This document shows positions 8,450 through 16,572 of a stretch of 64,000 bases of DNA, one piece after another. The notes beneath the pieces are model-generated. The model was not told the DNA's origin. It saw only the letters and a list, made by a program, of their open reading frames with translations, and made no database searches. The stretch lies in the NCBI RefSeq assembly GCF_011207455.1, contig NZ_CP048877.1, forward strand, positions 1 to 64,000, in the 5' to 3' direction. The translations under genes were made by a program, and so were the position numbers. This DNA comes from Thermosulfuriphilus ammonigenes (GTDB lineage: Bacteria; Desulfobacterota; Thermodesulfobacteria; Thermodesulfobacteriales; ST65). Numbering within the stretch: the first letter of the stretch is position 1; every line of letters starts with the position of its first letter.

Positions 8450-8660
8450 TCCTTCAAGGGGCCGCGGGCCGGTCTCCCGGCTTCCGGATCAACCTACTTG
8501 CCGCGCCTTCCCAGGGCCTCCCGACCCCAGTGGCCTGTCACCCGGAGGCTTGTCCCTCCGGGCCTAGCGGCGTTCGTCCCCGGTCACGGTTGCGGGCCAG
8601 CGCCGGACTTGCACCGGACTTCCCGTTTAACCTCTCCTTGAAAGAGGCACCCGGGGCCCT
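8450..8660 (-). promoter_or_regulatory. Cobalamin (adenosylcobalamin-class) riboswitch
   Basis: Read on the minus strand, the leader contains GGGTGCC near 8650, GTTAAACGGGAAGTCCGG and GTGCAAGTCCGGCGC near 8605-8630. It then has CCGCAACCGTGA near 8580-8595 and the B12-box sequence AGCCGGGAGACC at about 8472-8483. These are the conserved core elements of cobalamin riboswitches in the correct order. It sits about 100 bases upstream of the TonB receptor gene and should lower its expression when B12 is plentiful. Boundaries are approximate. Additional hairpins between 8385 and 8450 may belong to the expression platform. Confidence 0.93.
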
Positions 8661-8756
8661 CTTAAAGCCAGAATTTTTAAGGCCTGATTGGTAGCATAAA
8701 TTTTTCTTTCTGTCTACACAGGGGGAGGCCAAACTCTCTTTGATCAATCTGGCCGG

Positions 8757-9653
8757 ATGGCCTTTACATCCCTTGAGCCCCAAGGGTATAGAACTTTTAT
8801 GGATATTCGCTACTCACAGAGACCGGACCCCGGGCCTCTTTTTTGTTGTTTCTGGCCGGGGCTAAAGCTCCTTTCGTGGGATGTCAACCAGACCCTGGTG
8901 GCTGAAAATACTATGGTAGCTCTGGCCCGTTTGGCGGGGCAAGAAGAGAGGGCCCGAGAGATTGTTGAAGCCCAGACAGCCGGTCAACGGCCGGTAAAGA
9001 CCACTCTCTTGGAACTAGCCCGACTTTTGGCCGGGCTTTCCCTTGAGGATGTAGTCTCTTATGTTTGTTCTCTTCCTGAACTACCTGGCCTAAGGCAGAC
9101 TTTAGGGGAGTTTGCAAGGGCCGGATTAATTCAGATCATTAACTCTACCGGCTATACCATTGTCCTTTCTCTCTGGAACGAACTTCTCAGGCAATCACTG
9201 GGACAGGCTCCCTTTGCTCGAATCTTGGCCAACCGTCTCGGTTTTGTGGATGAGAGAGGGCAAAAAGTCTCCGAGGAGGAGGTCTTCAAGGTCGGTCTTT
9301 CTCTTATAAGAGGTGAGACGCCAGGGAAAAATTTTTTTCTCTCCGGAGAAATTGATCTCCTTGTTGATCGGGAAGAGGCTAAGGCTCGCCTCTTGGCTGA
9401 AGAGATATTCCGGAGAGGGCTCCATATAACGGAGGTGGCTCATATCGGGGATTCTATGGGAGATGCCGCCGTCCTTGCTTGGTTAGCCAAAAATGGCGGA
9501 TTAGGGGTCGCCTTTAATGCTCGAAGAGAGCTAGCTTACTACCTTGATCTCCTCCAGGAACACCGTCTTCCCGGCCAACTGGTCCTGGTGGCCTCAAGCG
9601 ATCTTCGGGATCTAGCTCCGGTAATCCTGGGAGAGCTTTTTGAGGAGAAATGA
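8757..9653 (+). CDS. HAD-superfamily hydrolase-like protein
   Basis: A protein of up to 298 residues with HAD motifs. Motif I is WDVNQTL (nucleophile Asp42), motif II is the Thr/Ser of IINSTGYT, and the acidic motif IV is HIGDSMGDAAV near residue 230. The second acid of the usual DxDxT is replaced by Asn, which may change acid/base chemistry. The substrate is unknown. The start is uncertain: ATG 8757 has no clear ribosome site, ATG 8799 is an alternative, and the conserved part begins only near residue 37. It is followed at 9655 by a small Cys-rich gene and diverges from the riboswitch-controlled receptor gene. Confidence 0.7.
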   Translation: MAFTSLEPQGYRTFMDIRYSQRPDPGPLFCCFWPGLKLLSWDVNQTLVAENTMVALARLAGQEERAREIVEAQTAGQRPVKTTLLELARLLAGLSLEDVVSYVCSLPELPGLRQTLGEFARAGLIQIINSTGYTIVLSLWNELLRQSLGQAPFARILANRLGFVDERGQKVSEEEVFKVGLSLIRGETPGKNFFLSGEIDLLVDREEAKARLLAEEIFRRGLHITEVAHIGDSMGDAAVLAWLAKNGGLGVAFNARRELAYYLDLLQEHRLPGQLVLVASSDLRDLAPVILGELFEEK

Positions 9654-9654
9654 T

Positions 9655-9837
9655 ATGAAATGCCGCCATAAGGATTGTCAGGGGTGCTATCAGCCAAGAA
9701 GACTGGTCTGGGCCGTGAAAGAGAAGGGGGAAGTCCGTTACTTTGAAGCCGAGGCTCTCATCTGCCTCCTCTGTGGGGATTTCCTCATCCTGGAAAAAAC
9801 GGAGGTCAAACAGGAGGTAATTGTTCTCGGTTATTGA
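9655..9837 (+). CDS. Small Cys-rich (possible zinc-binding) protein
   Basis: A 60-residue protein beginning [11 protein letters not shown] and containing CLLC near residue 38, giving a CxHxxxCxxC...CxxC arrangement that could bind one metal ion. The ATG at 9655 directly follows the HAD stop (TGA 9651-9653) with GAGGAGAAA as ribosome site. That makes it a likely cotranscribed, translationally coupled gene. I do not recognise the family, and the function is unknown. Confidence 0.55.
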   Translation: MKCRHKDCQGCYQPRRLVWAVKEKGEVRYFEAEALICLLCGDFLILEKTEVKQEVIVLGY

Positions 9838-9916
9838 CCTTCCGCATTTTCATACCCTTGTTCCTCTTTTTGCGGCGTGCTACAAGGCATTTCAAAAGTC
9901 TTTAGAGGGGGTAATC

Positions 9917-10513
9917 ATGATAAGACGAGCCCTGATCAGTGTAACGGACAAGACCGGAGTGGCCTCTTTTGCCAAAGCCCTCCATGAGATGGGGGTGGAG
10001 ATCATCTCCACTGGAGGTACCGCTCGGGTTATTCGGGAGGCTGGCGTTCCGGTAACTGATGTCTCTCAGGTAACAAAATTTCCAGAGATGCTCGATGGTC
10101 GGGTAAAGACCCTTCATCCGGCTATTCATGGAGGTATCTTGGCTATTCGGGAGAAATCGGATCATATGGAGGCCCTTCGCGAGCATGGTATCGCACCTAT
10201 CGATTTGGTGGCTGTCAACCTTTATGCCTTTGAAAAAACGGTGGCTTCCGGGGCCGATCTGGATACTGCCATCGAGAACATCGACATCGGAGGCCCCACG
10301 CTCTTAAGGGCCTCGGCCAAGAACTTCCGTTATGTGACGGTGGTGGTAGATCCGGCCGACTACGAAATGGTCCTCAAAGAGATGAGAGAAAATGACGGCC
10401 AGACCACCTTGAAAACCCGCTTTCTTTTAGCCCGCAAGGTCTTTGAGACTACAGCCGCCTATGACCGAGCCATCGCCCAGTATCTGGCCGGTATCAATGT
10501 CGAGGGTATATAG
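9917..10513 (+). CDS. purH: Stand-alone IMP cyclohydrolase (PurH N-terminal domain)
   Basis: A 198-residue protein matching only the N-terminal, MGS-like IMP cyclohydrolase domain of PurH, which closes FAICAR to IMP in the last step of purine synthesis. Family signatures are [44 protein letters not shown] and [14 protein letters not shown]. The AICAR formyltransferase half of normal PurH (about 300 residues) is absent. The stop is followed by a convergent gene, so this is not a frameshifted fusion. ATG 9917 was chosen because GAGGGGG lies just upstream and the conserved [13 protein letters not shown] begins there. Its 3' end overlaps the convergent REC-kinase gene by 20 bases. Confidence 0.88.
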   Translation: MIRRALISVTDKTGVASFAKALHEMGVEIISTGGTARVIREAGVPVTDVSQVTKFPEMLDGRVKTLHPAIHGGILAIREKSDHMEALREHGIAPIDLVAVNLYAFEKTVASGADLDTAIENIDIGGPTLLRASAKNFRYVTVVVDPADYEMVLKEMRENDGQTTLKTRFLLARKVFETTAAYDRAIAQYLAGINVEGI

Positions 10514-11687
10514 CCTGAGGAGGTTCTGGGGGAAGGAAAAAGTAGAAAATCACCCCTTCATTACTTTTGGGGGCTGGAGAGACCAATCCCAACCTTCCCC
10601 CAAGGGCCTCCAGGACCAAACGGCAAAAATAAAGCCCTAGGCCAATGCCTCCCTTCTTTCCTCCGGAGGGTAACTGGACAAAAGGTTCAAAGACCGTTCG
10701 TTGAAGTTCGATAGGAATTGGTGGGCAATGATTAAAGATACTGAAGACAATCCCCCGAGCTGAGTCCTGGTTTATGAGGTTTGAAAGGTGGGCCTCCTCA
10801 AGCCGGAGATGGATGTCACCACAGCCATACTTCATGGCGTTGGCCAGAAGATTATCTATTACTCGGGTAAGAAGCCTTCGGTCACTGAGTATTTGCTGAT
10901 CTCCGGAGAGATTCTCAAAGACAATTTGGCGTTTTTGTTCTTTTGCCTGTTGTTGATATAGGGCCACTAAGTTTTGAATGACTTCATCTAAGCGTACCGG
11001 TCTTATCTCCGGTTTGAGCCTTCCATCTCTGGTGGCCGCCAGAATGAGAAGATCCTCCAAAAACTGCCTTTGGCGATTCAGCACCTCATAGACTAGAGAA
11101 AGCCAGCGACGGTGTCGGGAGGAAAGATTCTCCTGGAGGATGAGATCCAGATAACCCATGGCCACCTGGAGAGGATTTCTCATGTCATGGACGATCATGT
11201 TGGTAAAGCTGATCAGGGCCTTAAGCCTTTCTTCCTGCTCTTCAAGCCTCTCTTCTAGGGCCTCTTTTTGGTGTTTTTTGGTGATTAAGACCTGAATCTT
11301 CTGTACCAGCAGGCGGTGGTCAATGGGGCGGGTGAGATAATCGTCAGCCCCGGCTTCCATCCCCAAGATGGCATCGCTGACCTCAAGTCTCTTGGAGGTA
11401 ATAAGCACCACGGGAATATCCCTTAGTTTGGGATCTTTTCGCAGAAGTTGGCAAAAGTCATAACCAGAGATCTCGGGCATCATTACGTCGCAAATGATAA
11501 GATCCACCGCCTCCCGGCGGAGGATGTCCCAGGCCTCTCCGGGGCAGGAGGCCTTGATTACCCTGTAGCCAGCTCCGCAGAGAACACCCTCAAGGAGAAG
11601 GAGATTGTCTGGATTATCATCTACCACCAGAATTCGGGCTCCTTGGGGCCCGGCTCTTTCCTGATGGTCTAATTTTTGGGGAGCCAT
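10494..11687 (-). CDS. REC-histidine kinase
   Basis: A 397-residue soluble two-component protein. The N-terminal receiver domain (residues 17-135) has the phospho-acceptor Asp67 in IICDVMMPE; the usual switch Lys-Pro is Arg-Pro at 120-121. A short coiled coil (138-157) leads to a dimerisation/phosphotransfer domain with His167 in VHDMRNPL and an ATPase domain with N (LLANAMKYG) and G ([11 protein letters not shown]) boxes. There is no membrane segment. It overlaps the upstream hybrid kinase by 19 bases, so the two are cotranscribed and possibly act as a phosphorelay pair. Confidence 0.85.
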
Positions 11688-14362
11688 TTGTAGACCACGT
11701 TGATCAAATCTTCGGGAACAAAAGGCTTGGCAATGTAGTCATTACAGCCGCTGGCCAGGATCTTTTCTCGATCTCCGGCCATGGCCTTGGCTGTCAGGGC
11801 TATGATGGGCACGTCTTCCAGACCAGGAAGCCTTCGGATGAGTTGCCCCGCCTCCAGCCCACTTATCTCTGGCATTTGAATATCCATAAGGATGAGATCG
11901 GGCCTTTCCAGTGAGGCCAGCTCAATGGCCTCTCGTCCATTTAGGGCCCGGATGATCTTGAATCCATGTCTTTTAAGGATCTCTTCGATGAAGTATTGAT
12001 TGTCAGGGTTGTCTTCGGCCACCAAAATCTTTCTCCCTCCAGGTCGTATCCTGGCCGGTGGTGGCTCCTTGACAAGCTCAGGGGAGGCCATGGAATCAAG
12101 GGCCTTCTTGATCTGATTTATTAATTCCTCCCGACCAATGTTTCCTTTGTAAATGATTCCTTGAATATTGCCCTTAAGTTCCCGAATTTGGGCTTCATTT
12201 AGATCCATAGAGGTGAGAACTATAACCGGGATATCAGCTATCTCGGGGTCTTTAACCAAGTGCTCCAGAAAGGTGAAACCATCCATAATAGGCATTTTGA
12301 GATCCAGAATGATGAGATCTGGTCGCTTTTCTTGGGCAATCTTAAGCCCTCCTTGGCCATCAAAGGCAAAAAAGAGCCGCCATCCGGTGCTCCTTAAAAG
12401 AACCCCCAGTTCCCGGATGACGATCATATCATCATCTACCACTAAGACTTTTTTCTCTTCACCGGAGGTTTTCACCTGGGGATCAACTTCTTTGTGTAAA
12501 GCCTGTTTGACCAAAGCCTTCCAAGATTCATCCGATGGACGTCTCTTACTGCGGCGATCTCGAGGAAGGGTGAGACTGAAGACAGACCCCTTACCGGGCT
12601 GGCTTCTTACCGAGATCTCACCTCCTAAAAGCTCGGTTAGCTTTTTGACAATGTGAAGTCCCAGACCAGAGCCACCATATTTACGAGTAATAGAGCCATT
12701 TATCTGGCGAAAGGCCTCAAATATAACCTTTTCTTGTCCTGGTGGGATACCAATTCCTGTATCCCTCACCTCAAAGCAGACAAAATCCCGCTCCGGCCCT
12801 TCTTTAAAGCGGATCTTAAGTTCCACCTCCCCCTCCTCAGTAAACTTCACGGCATTGGAGAGAAGGTTAATTAGAATTTGGCGGAGTCTTTTCTGGTCGG
12901 TGACTATAGTTTTGGGGGCCTCTTGGCTAGAGAGAATGAACCGGAGATTCTTTTTTTCCGCCAGGGGGCGGATGCTGGATTCAACATCTTTAAGAAGGTC
13001 ATCCAGGGAGAATTCAGCAAATGAGATATCTATTTTGCCTGACTCGATGCGGTTAAGATCCAAAATGTCATTTATAAGCTCAAGTAGCGAGTTGCCATTG
13101 CGGATGATAACCTCGAGATACTCTCTCTGACGTTCCGTAAGGGGGCCAGCAGCCTCGTCAAGCATCAACCTGGCCATTCCCAAGACAGCATTAAGGGGAG
13201 TGCGCAGCTCATGGCTCATATTAGAAAGAAATTCACTTTTTAAGCGATTAGCCTCTTCTATTTCTAGATTTTTCTTTTCCAGGACATCCCGTTGAGCGGC
13301 CAACTCTTCGGCCTGGGACTGAATTTCTTCGGCCTGGGCCATAAGCTCCTCGCTTTGGGCCTGAAGCTCCTCGTTCTGGAGCTCAAGGAGACGATTCTTT
13401 TCTTGAAGTTCAAGGTTAAGTTCCTCAATCTTCTGACGGCTAACAGCATTGAACAAGGCGATAGCCAGTTGGTTAATTAGCCCTTTAAGAAAGGCCTCTT
13501 TGGGGGAGAGGTCCTGTATGCTGGCCAGCTCTACCAAGCCCACAAGCTGATCTCCGACCTTAAGAGGAAAGAGGGCCAAACTTCGTGGAGGACTCTCTCC
13601 CAATCCTGAGCCAATTCGAAAATAGTCTTCTGGTACCTCTCTCAAAAAGAGAGGACTTCCATCTTTGGCCACCTGACCCGAGAGACCCTGTCCTACAGAA
13701 AATACCGGCGGACTTCCTTCTATTCCCCAGGTTGTAAGGGGCTTGAGTAGTTGGTCACCGTCCTGGCCATCAAGAAGATAGATAATCCCCAACTGGCTTT
13801 GACTTTCTTGGACAAGCCCTTTTAAGGCCTTATGAGCTAAAGAATCAAGGCGTATCTCTTTAACTAATTCTGTGACAAACTGACTGTAGGCCTCAAGCTC
13901 TCTCTGAATAATCTGAAGGGATTGGTTAGTGGCCTCAAGTTGCTGGATAATCTCTACATGTTCTGTAAGATCAAAAGTTATCTCGATTATGCCTATTATT
14001 TTGCCTTCAGGATCTCTGAAGGGAGCAGCCATAATCTTGGCCGGAAAACTATGGCCATCAAAGGTTTCTCGGTCAGCATTAAGGGTTACTATCTGGCGCC
14101 CGGCTTCTATTTGGCGTAAGGGGCAGAGATCGGTCTGGCAGACTTCAATGGTGCGCAGGAGCTCATAACAATATTTCCCCTGATACTCATCACCGACCAC
14201 CTTGACAATCTGGTTCATGGCTCGATTCTGGGAGAGAATCCGCCCATTTAGGTCTATAATCCTGGTGGGGCAGGGGGTAGCGTGGTAAGCCTGATCAAGC
14301 ATGGCATAAGTAAGAAGCCCTTTTTCATCGTAAAGTCCTGAAGAGCGTATGTTATCCTTCAT
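11669..14362 (-). CDS. PAS-GAF hybrid histidine kinase with two receiver domains
   Basis: An 897-residue cytoplasmic hybrid kinase. The order is: PAS (about 20-135, with Cys65, Cys75 and Cys80 in a CYELL...C...CP pattern), GAF (about 165-305), and a long Glu/Gln-rich coiled coil with heptad-like repeats (310-372). The HisKA domain has His384 in SNMSHELRTPLN, followed by HATPase_c with GSGLGLHIVKKL near 570. Receiver 1 has LIILDLKMP near 690 and receiver 2 LILMDIQMP near 825. No transmembrane segment is evident, so it probably senses an intracellular or redox/ligand signal. It overlaps CheR by 11 bases upstream and the REC-kinase by 19 bases downstream. Confidence 0.88.
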   Translation of the reverse strand: MKDNIRSSGLYDEKGLLTYAMLDQAYHATPCPTRIIDLNGRILSQNRAMNQIVKVVGDEYQGKYCYELLRTIEVCQTDLCPLRQIEAGRQIVTLNADRETFDGHSFPAKIMAAPFRDPEGKIIGIIEITFDLTEHVEIIQQLEATNQSLQIIQRELEAYSQFVTELVKEIRLDSLAHKALKGLVQESQSQLGIIYLLDGQDGDQLLKPLTTWGIEGSPPVFSVGQGLSGQVAKDGSPLFLREVPEDYFRIGSGLGESPPRSLALFPLKVGDQLVGLVELASIQDLSPKEAFLKGLINQLAIALFNAVSRQKIEELNLELQEKNRLLELQNEELQAQSEELMAQAEEIQSQAEELAAQRDVLEKKNLEIEEANRLKSEFLSNMSHELRTPLNAVLGMARLMLDEAAGPLTERQREYLEVIIRNGNSLLELINDILDLNRIESGKIDISFAEFSLDDLLKDVESSIRPLAEKKNLRFILSSQEAPKTIVTDQKRLRQILINLLSNAVKFTEEGEVELKIRFKEGPERDFVCFEVRDTGIGIPPGQEKVIFEAFRQINGSITRKYGGSGLGLHIVKKLTELLGGEISVRSQPGKGSVFSLTLPRDRRSKRRPSDESWKALVKQALHKEVDPQVKTSGEEKKVLVVDDDMIVIRELGVLLRSTGWRLFFAFDGQGGLKIAQEKRPDLIILDLKMPIMDGFTFLEHLVKDPEIADIPVIVLTSMDLNEAQIRELKGNIQGIIYKGNIGREELINQIKKALDSMASPELVKEPPPARIRPGGRKILVAEDNPDNQYFIEEILKRHGFKIIRALNGREAIELASLERPDLILMDIQMPEISGLEAGQLIRRLPGLEDVPIIALTAKAMAGDREKILASGCNDYIAKPFVPEDLINVVYKWLPKN

Positions 14363-15245
14363 TTTGCCCCCTTTTTCTGTATATTTGGGCTTCTTTGTCT
14401 ATAAGTTCAAAAAAATCACCGAGTTCTGGACAAACTGACTCTGCCTTACCCAGCACCAGAAAACCCTCAGGAGCTAGAGCGCGGTAAAGCTTTTTTAGGA
14501 CTCGTCCTTTAAGGGTCTGGGAGCAATAAATAAGAAGGTAGCGACAGAGAATCAGCTGATATTCGTGGTAGATCCCTGGTGGCGGTGAGGTTGTTTGGGG
14601 GGAGGTAACATCATGATGGAGAAAATCAACCATTTTTTGGATCTCCGGGCGGACCTGAAAAAGAGGTTTGGGGCCAGATAAGGGAATAAAGTATTTTTCG
14701 ATGATTTCCGGGCTGACATCTTTCAAAGCCTCGGGGCCAAAGACACCCTTTCTGGCTGAATCCAGGGCTTGTTGGTCTATATCGGTAGCAAATATTCGGC
14801 AGACGATCTCCTCCAAGAGGAGGGCCTCTTTTAGCTCTTGGATCAAAATGGCCAAGGAGTAAGGCTCTTCTCCACGGGCGCAACCGATGCTCCAGATGCG
14901 GATCAGTCCGAAGTCCCTTTTAGCCTGTCTGAAAAGCCCGGGCAGGATCTTTTCCTTTAAAAATTCAAAGACCTCTTTGTCCCGAAAGAAGCGACTCACT
15001 TTAATGGTAAATTCTTGGGCTAAGGCTATTCCCTCAGAGGGGGTGGTTTTAAGAAAATCCAGATATTCCTCAAGATGGTTGCAAGCCGCCAGGGCCATCC
15101 TTCTGGCCAGACGCCTTTTAAGGGTGTTGCGATTATATTCCCGAAAGTCGATCCCAATTTGCATCCGGACCTCCTGGAGAATGGCTTCCAGGATTTCCTC
15201 ACTTTTTGAGTCAGAAAATAGTGTTAACCAGCCCACAGGCCTCAT
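14352..15245 (-). CDS. cheR: CheR-type protein-glutamate methyltransferase
   Basis: A 297-residue protein with a CheR N-terminal helical domain followed by a SAM-dependent methyltransferase domain. Signatures are VSRFFRDKEVFEFL near residue 90, the SAM loop RIWSIGCARGEEPYS near 130, ATDID near 165 and a YLLIYC segment near 240. CheR enzymes methylate glutamates on chemoreceptors using SAM. No receptor, CheA, CheW or CheB gene is in the window, so the target is unknown. It overlaps the upstream CheD-HDOD gene by 35 bases and the downstream hybrid kinase by 11. Confidence 0.88.
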   Translation of the reverse strand: MRPVGWLTLFSDSKSEEILEAILQEVRMQIGIDFREYNRNTLKRRLARRMALAACNHLEEYLDFLKTTPSEGIALAQEFTIKVSRFFRDKEVFEFLKEKILPGLFRQAKRDFGLIRIWSIGCARGEEPYSLAILIQELKEALLLEEIVCRIFATDIDQQALDSARKGVFGPEALKDVSPEIIEKYFIPLSGPKPLFQVRPEIQKMVDFLHHDVTSPQTTSPPPGIYHEYQLILCRYLLIYCSQTLKGRVLKKLYRALAPEGFLVLGKAESVCPELGDFFELIDKEAQIYRKRGQNEG

Positions 15246-16572
15246 CCAAAATGGAATCCATGTCGTCTAGGGACAGGATCTCCATCGCCCTAGGATCAAG
15301 AGGATTAGAAAAACTACCCTGCCCCCCACTTACCCCTAGATAGGAGGCGACAATATTGGCCAAATGAACTACAGCTGCTACCTCAGGGTTTGAGGGGGCC
15401 ATAGAAGGCTCATGGTGGAAAATTATGGCCTCAAGCAGGGCCGGGGGGAAACCCCATCTTTGGGCCACAATCCCCCCCACGGTAGCATGGTCTGTTCCTA
15501 TGAGCTCTCTCTCAGCCTCTAAAAAGAGCCGATTGTGAAAAAGAACCAGGCGGATGATTTGATCAAAGAGATCGCGGGCAAACTCGTCTAGGAGAATCTT
15601 GCCTATATCATGGATAAGACCAGCGATATAGATCTCTTCTTTTTCCTTGATTCCTATTCTTCGGGCTATAAGCTCCGAGATCATGGCACAGGCTAAGGCG
15701 TGGCGGAAGAGTTCTTTTCTCTCAAGCTGGTAGCCAGGTAGGTCACGATCATACACACCCGCCAAAGCCGAAACCATAACCACCCTTCGGAAGGTCTCTA
15801 GCCCCAAAAAGGCAATAGCCTGGGAGAGAGATGAAACCTTTTCTTTGAGACCATAGAAGGCAGAGTTGGAAACCTTGAGAATATTGGCCGTTAAGGCCTG
15901 ATCTTTAAGGATTTCTTTTTCAAGATTCTTAAAATTTACGGTTGGATCACGGGCTAACCTCCAGACTTTAAGAGCCAATTCTGTTTGAGGATGAAGACGG
16001 TCGATCCTTTCTTCAAGCCTTTGAATCTCCTCAATAAGTGGGGTTTCCTGAGGGACGGGTCCCTTTATGGCCTTTCGGGATGAAGAAGTAATTTTTACCT
16101 TAAGGGTGTTCAGATCAAGCAGGAGACGGCGAGGAAAGTGTCCTCCTACATCTTCTCTTATTACTGGGATGGCCAGTTCTTTTAGGTATCGTCGGCTGGC
16201 TAGAGCGTTTCGGGCCCCTACAGCATGACGATCTGGTTCCCTAAGTACCGAGGCGCCTCCAGTAACCACGGCTACCAGATCTTCGTTTTTTCCCCCAAGG
16301 GCTAATATCTCTTGGTAGAGAGCTTGAATCCCGCTTCGGACATATCTATAGGGGTATTCAGCTTCTTTCTCTGGTGATCCCTCCGGAAGGATGGCGTGGA
16401 GAAGTCCTCCGATGTTTCTTTTAAGATCATAGATAGCCACTCCTACACAGGCGCCCAGGATGGTTTCAAGGATCAGGTTTTTCCCCCAGGCTGCTTCTCC
16501 TGGTGATACTAATACCGGACTTCCGGTAAAAGGAAAATCTTCTCCATGGAGAGACCCCACTTTCAGACTCAT
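15211..16572 (-). CDS. CheD-HDOD fusion protein
   Basis: A 453-residue two-domain protein. Residues 1-165 match CheD, the chemoreceptor glutamine deamidase: ETILGACVGVAIYD with Cys42, then GGLLHAILP with His59. The C-to-H spacing of 17 equals that reported for Thermotoga CheD, so the deamidase site looks intact. Residues 190-450 form an HDOD/HD-related domain with DPTVNF, LKVSNSAFYG, AIAFLGLETFRRVVM and an HD motif HDIGK at 321-325. The upstream kinase stop overlaps its start (ATGA). Separate CheD and HDOD proteins are common; I do not recall this fusion as standard. Confidence 0.85.
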   Translation of the reverse strand: MSLKVGSLHGEDFPFTGSPVLVSPGEAAWGKNLILETILGACVGVAIYDLKRNIGGLLHAILPEGSPEKEAEYPYRYVRSGIQALYQEILALGGKNEDLVAVVTGGASVLREPDRHAVGARNALASRRYLKELAIPVIREDVGGHFPRRLLLDLNTLKVKITSSSRKAIKGPVPQETPLIEEIQRLEERIDRLHPQTELALKVWRLARDPTVNFKNLEKEILKDQALTANILKVSNSAFYGLKEKVSSLSQAIAFLGLETFRRVVMVSALAGVYDRDLPGYQLERKELFRHALACAMISELIARRIGIKEKEEIYIAGLIHDIGKILLDEFARDLFDQIIRLVLFHNRLFLEAERELIGTDHATVGGIVAQRWGFPPALLEAIIFHHEPSMAPSNPEVAAVVHLANIVASYLGVSGGQGSFSNPLDPRAMEILSLDDMDSILDEACGLVNTIF

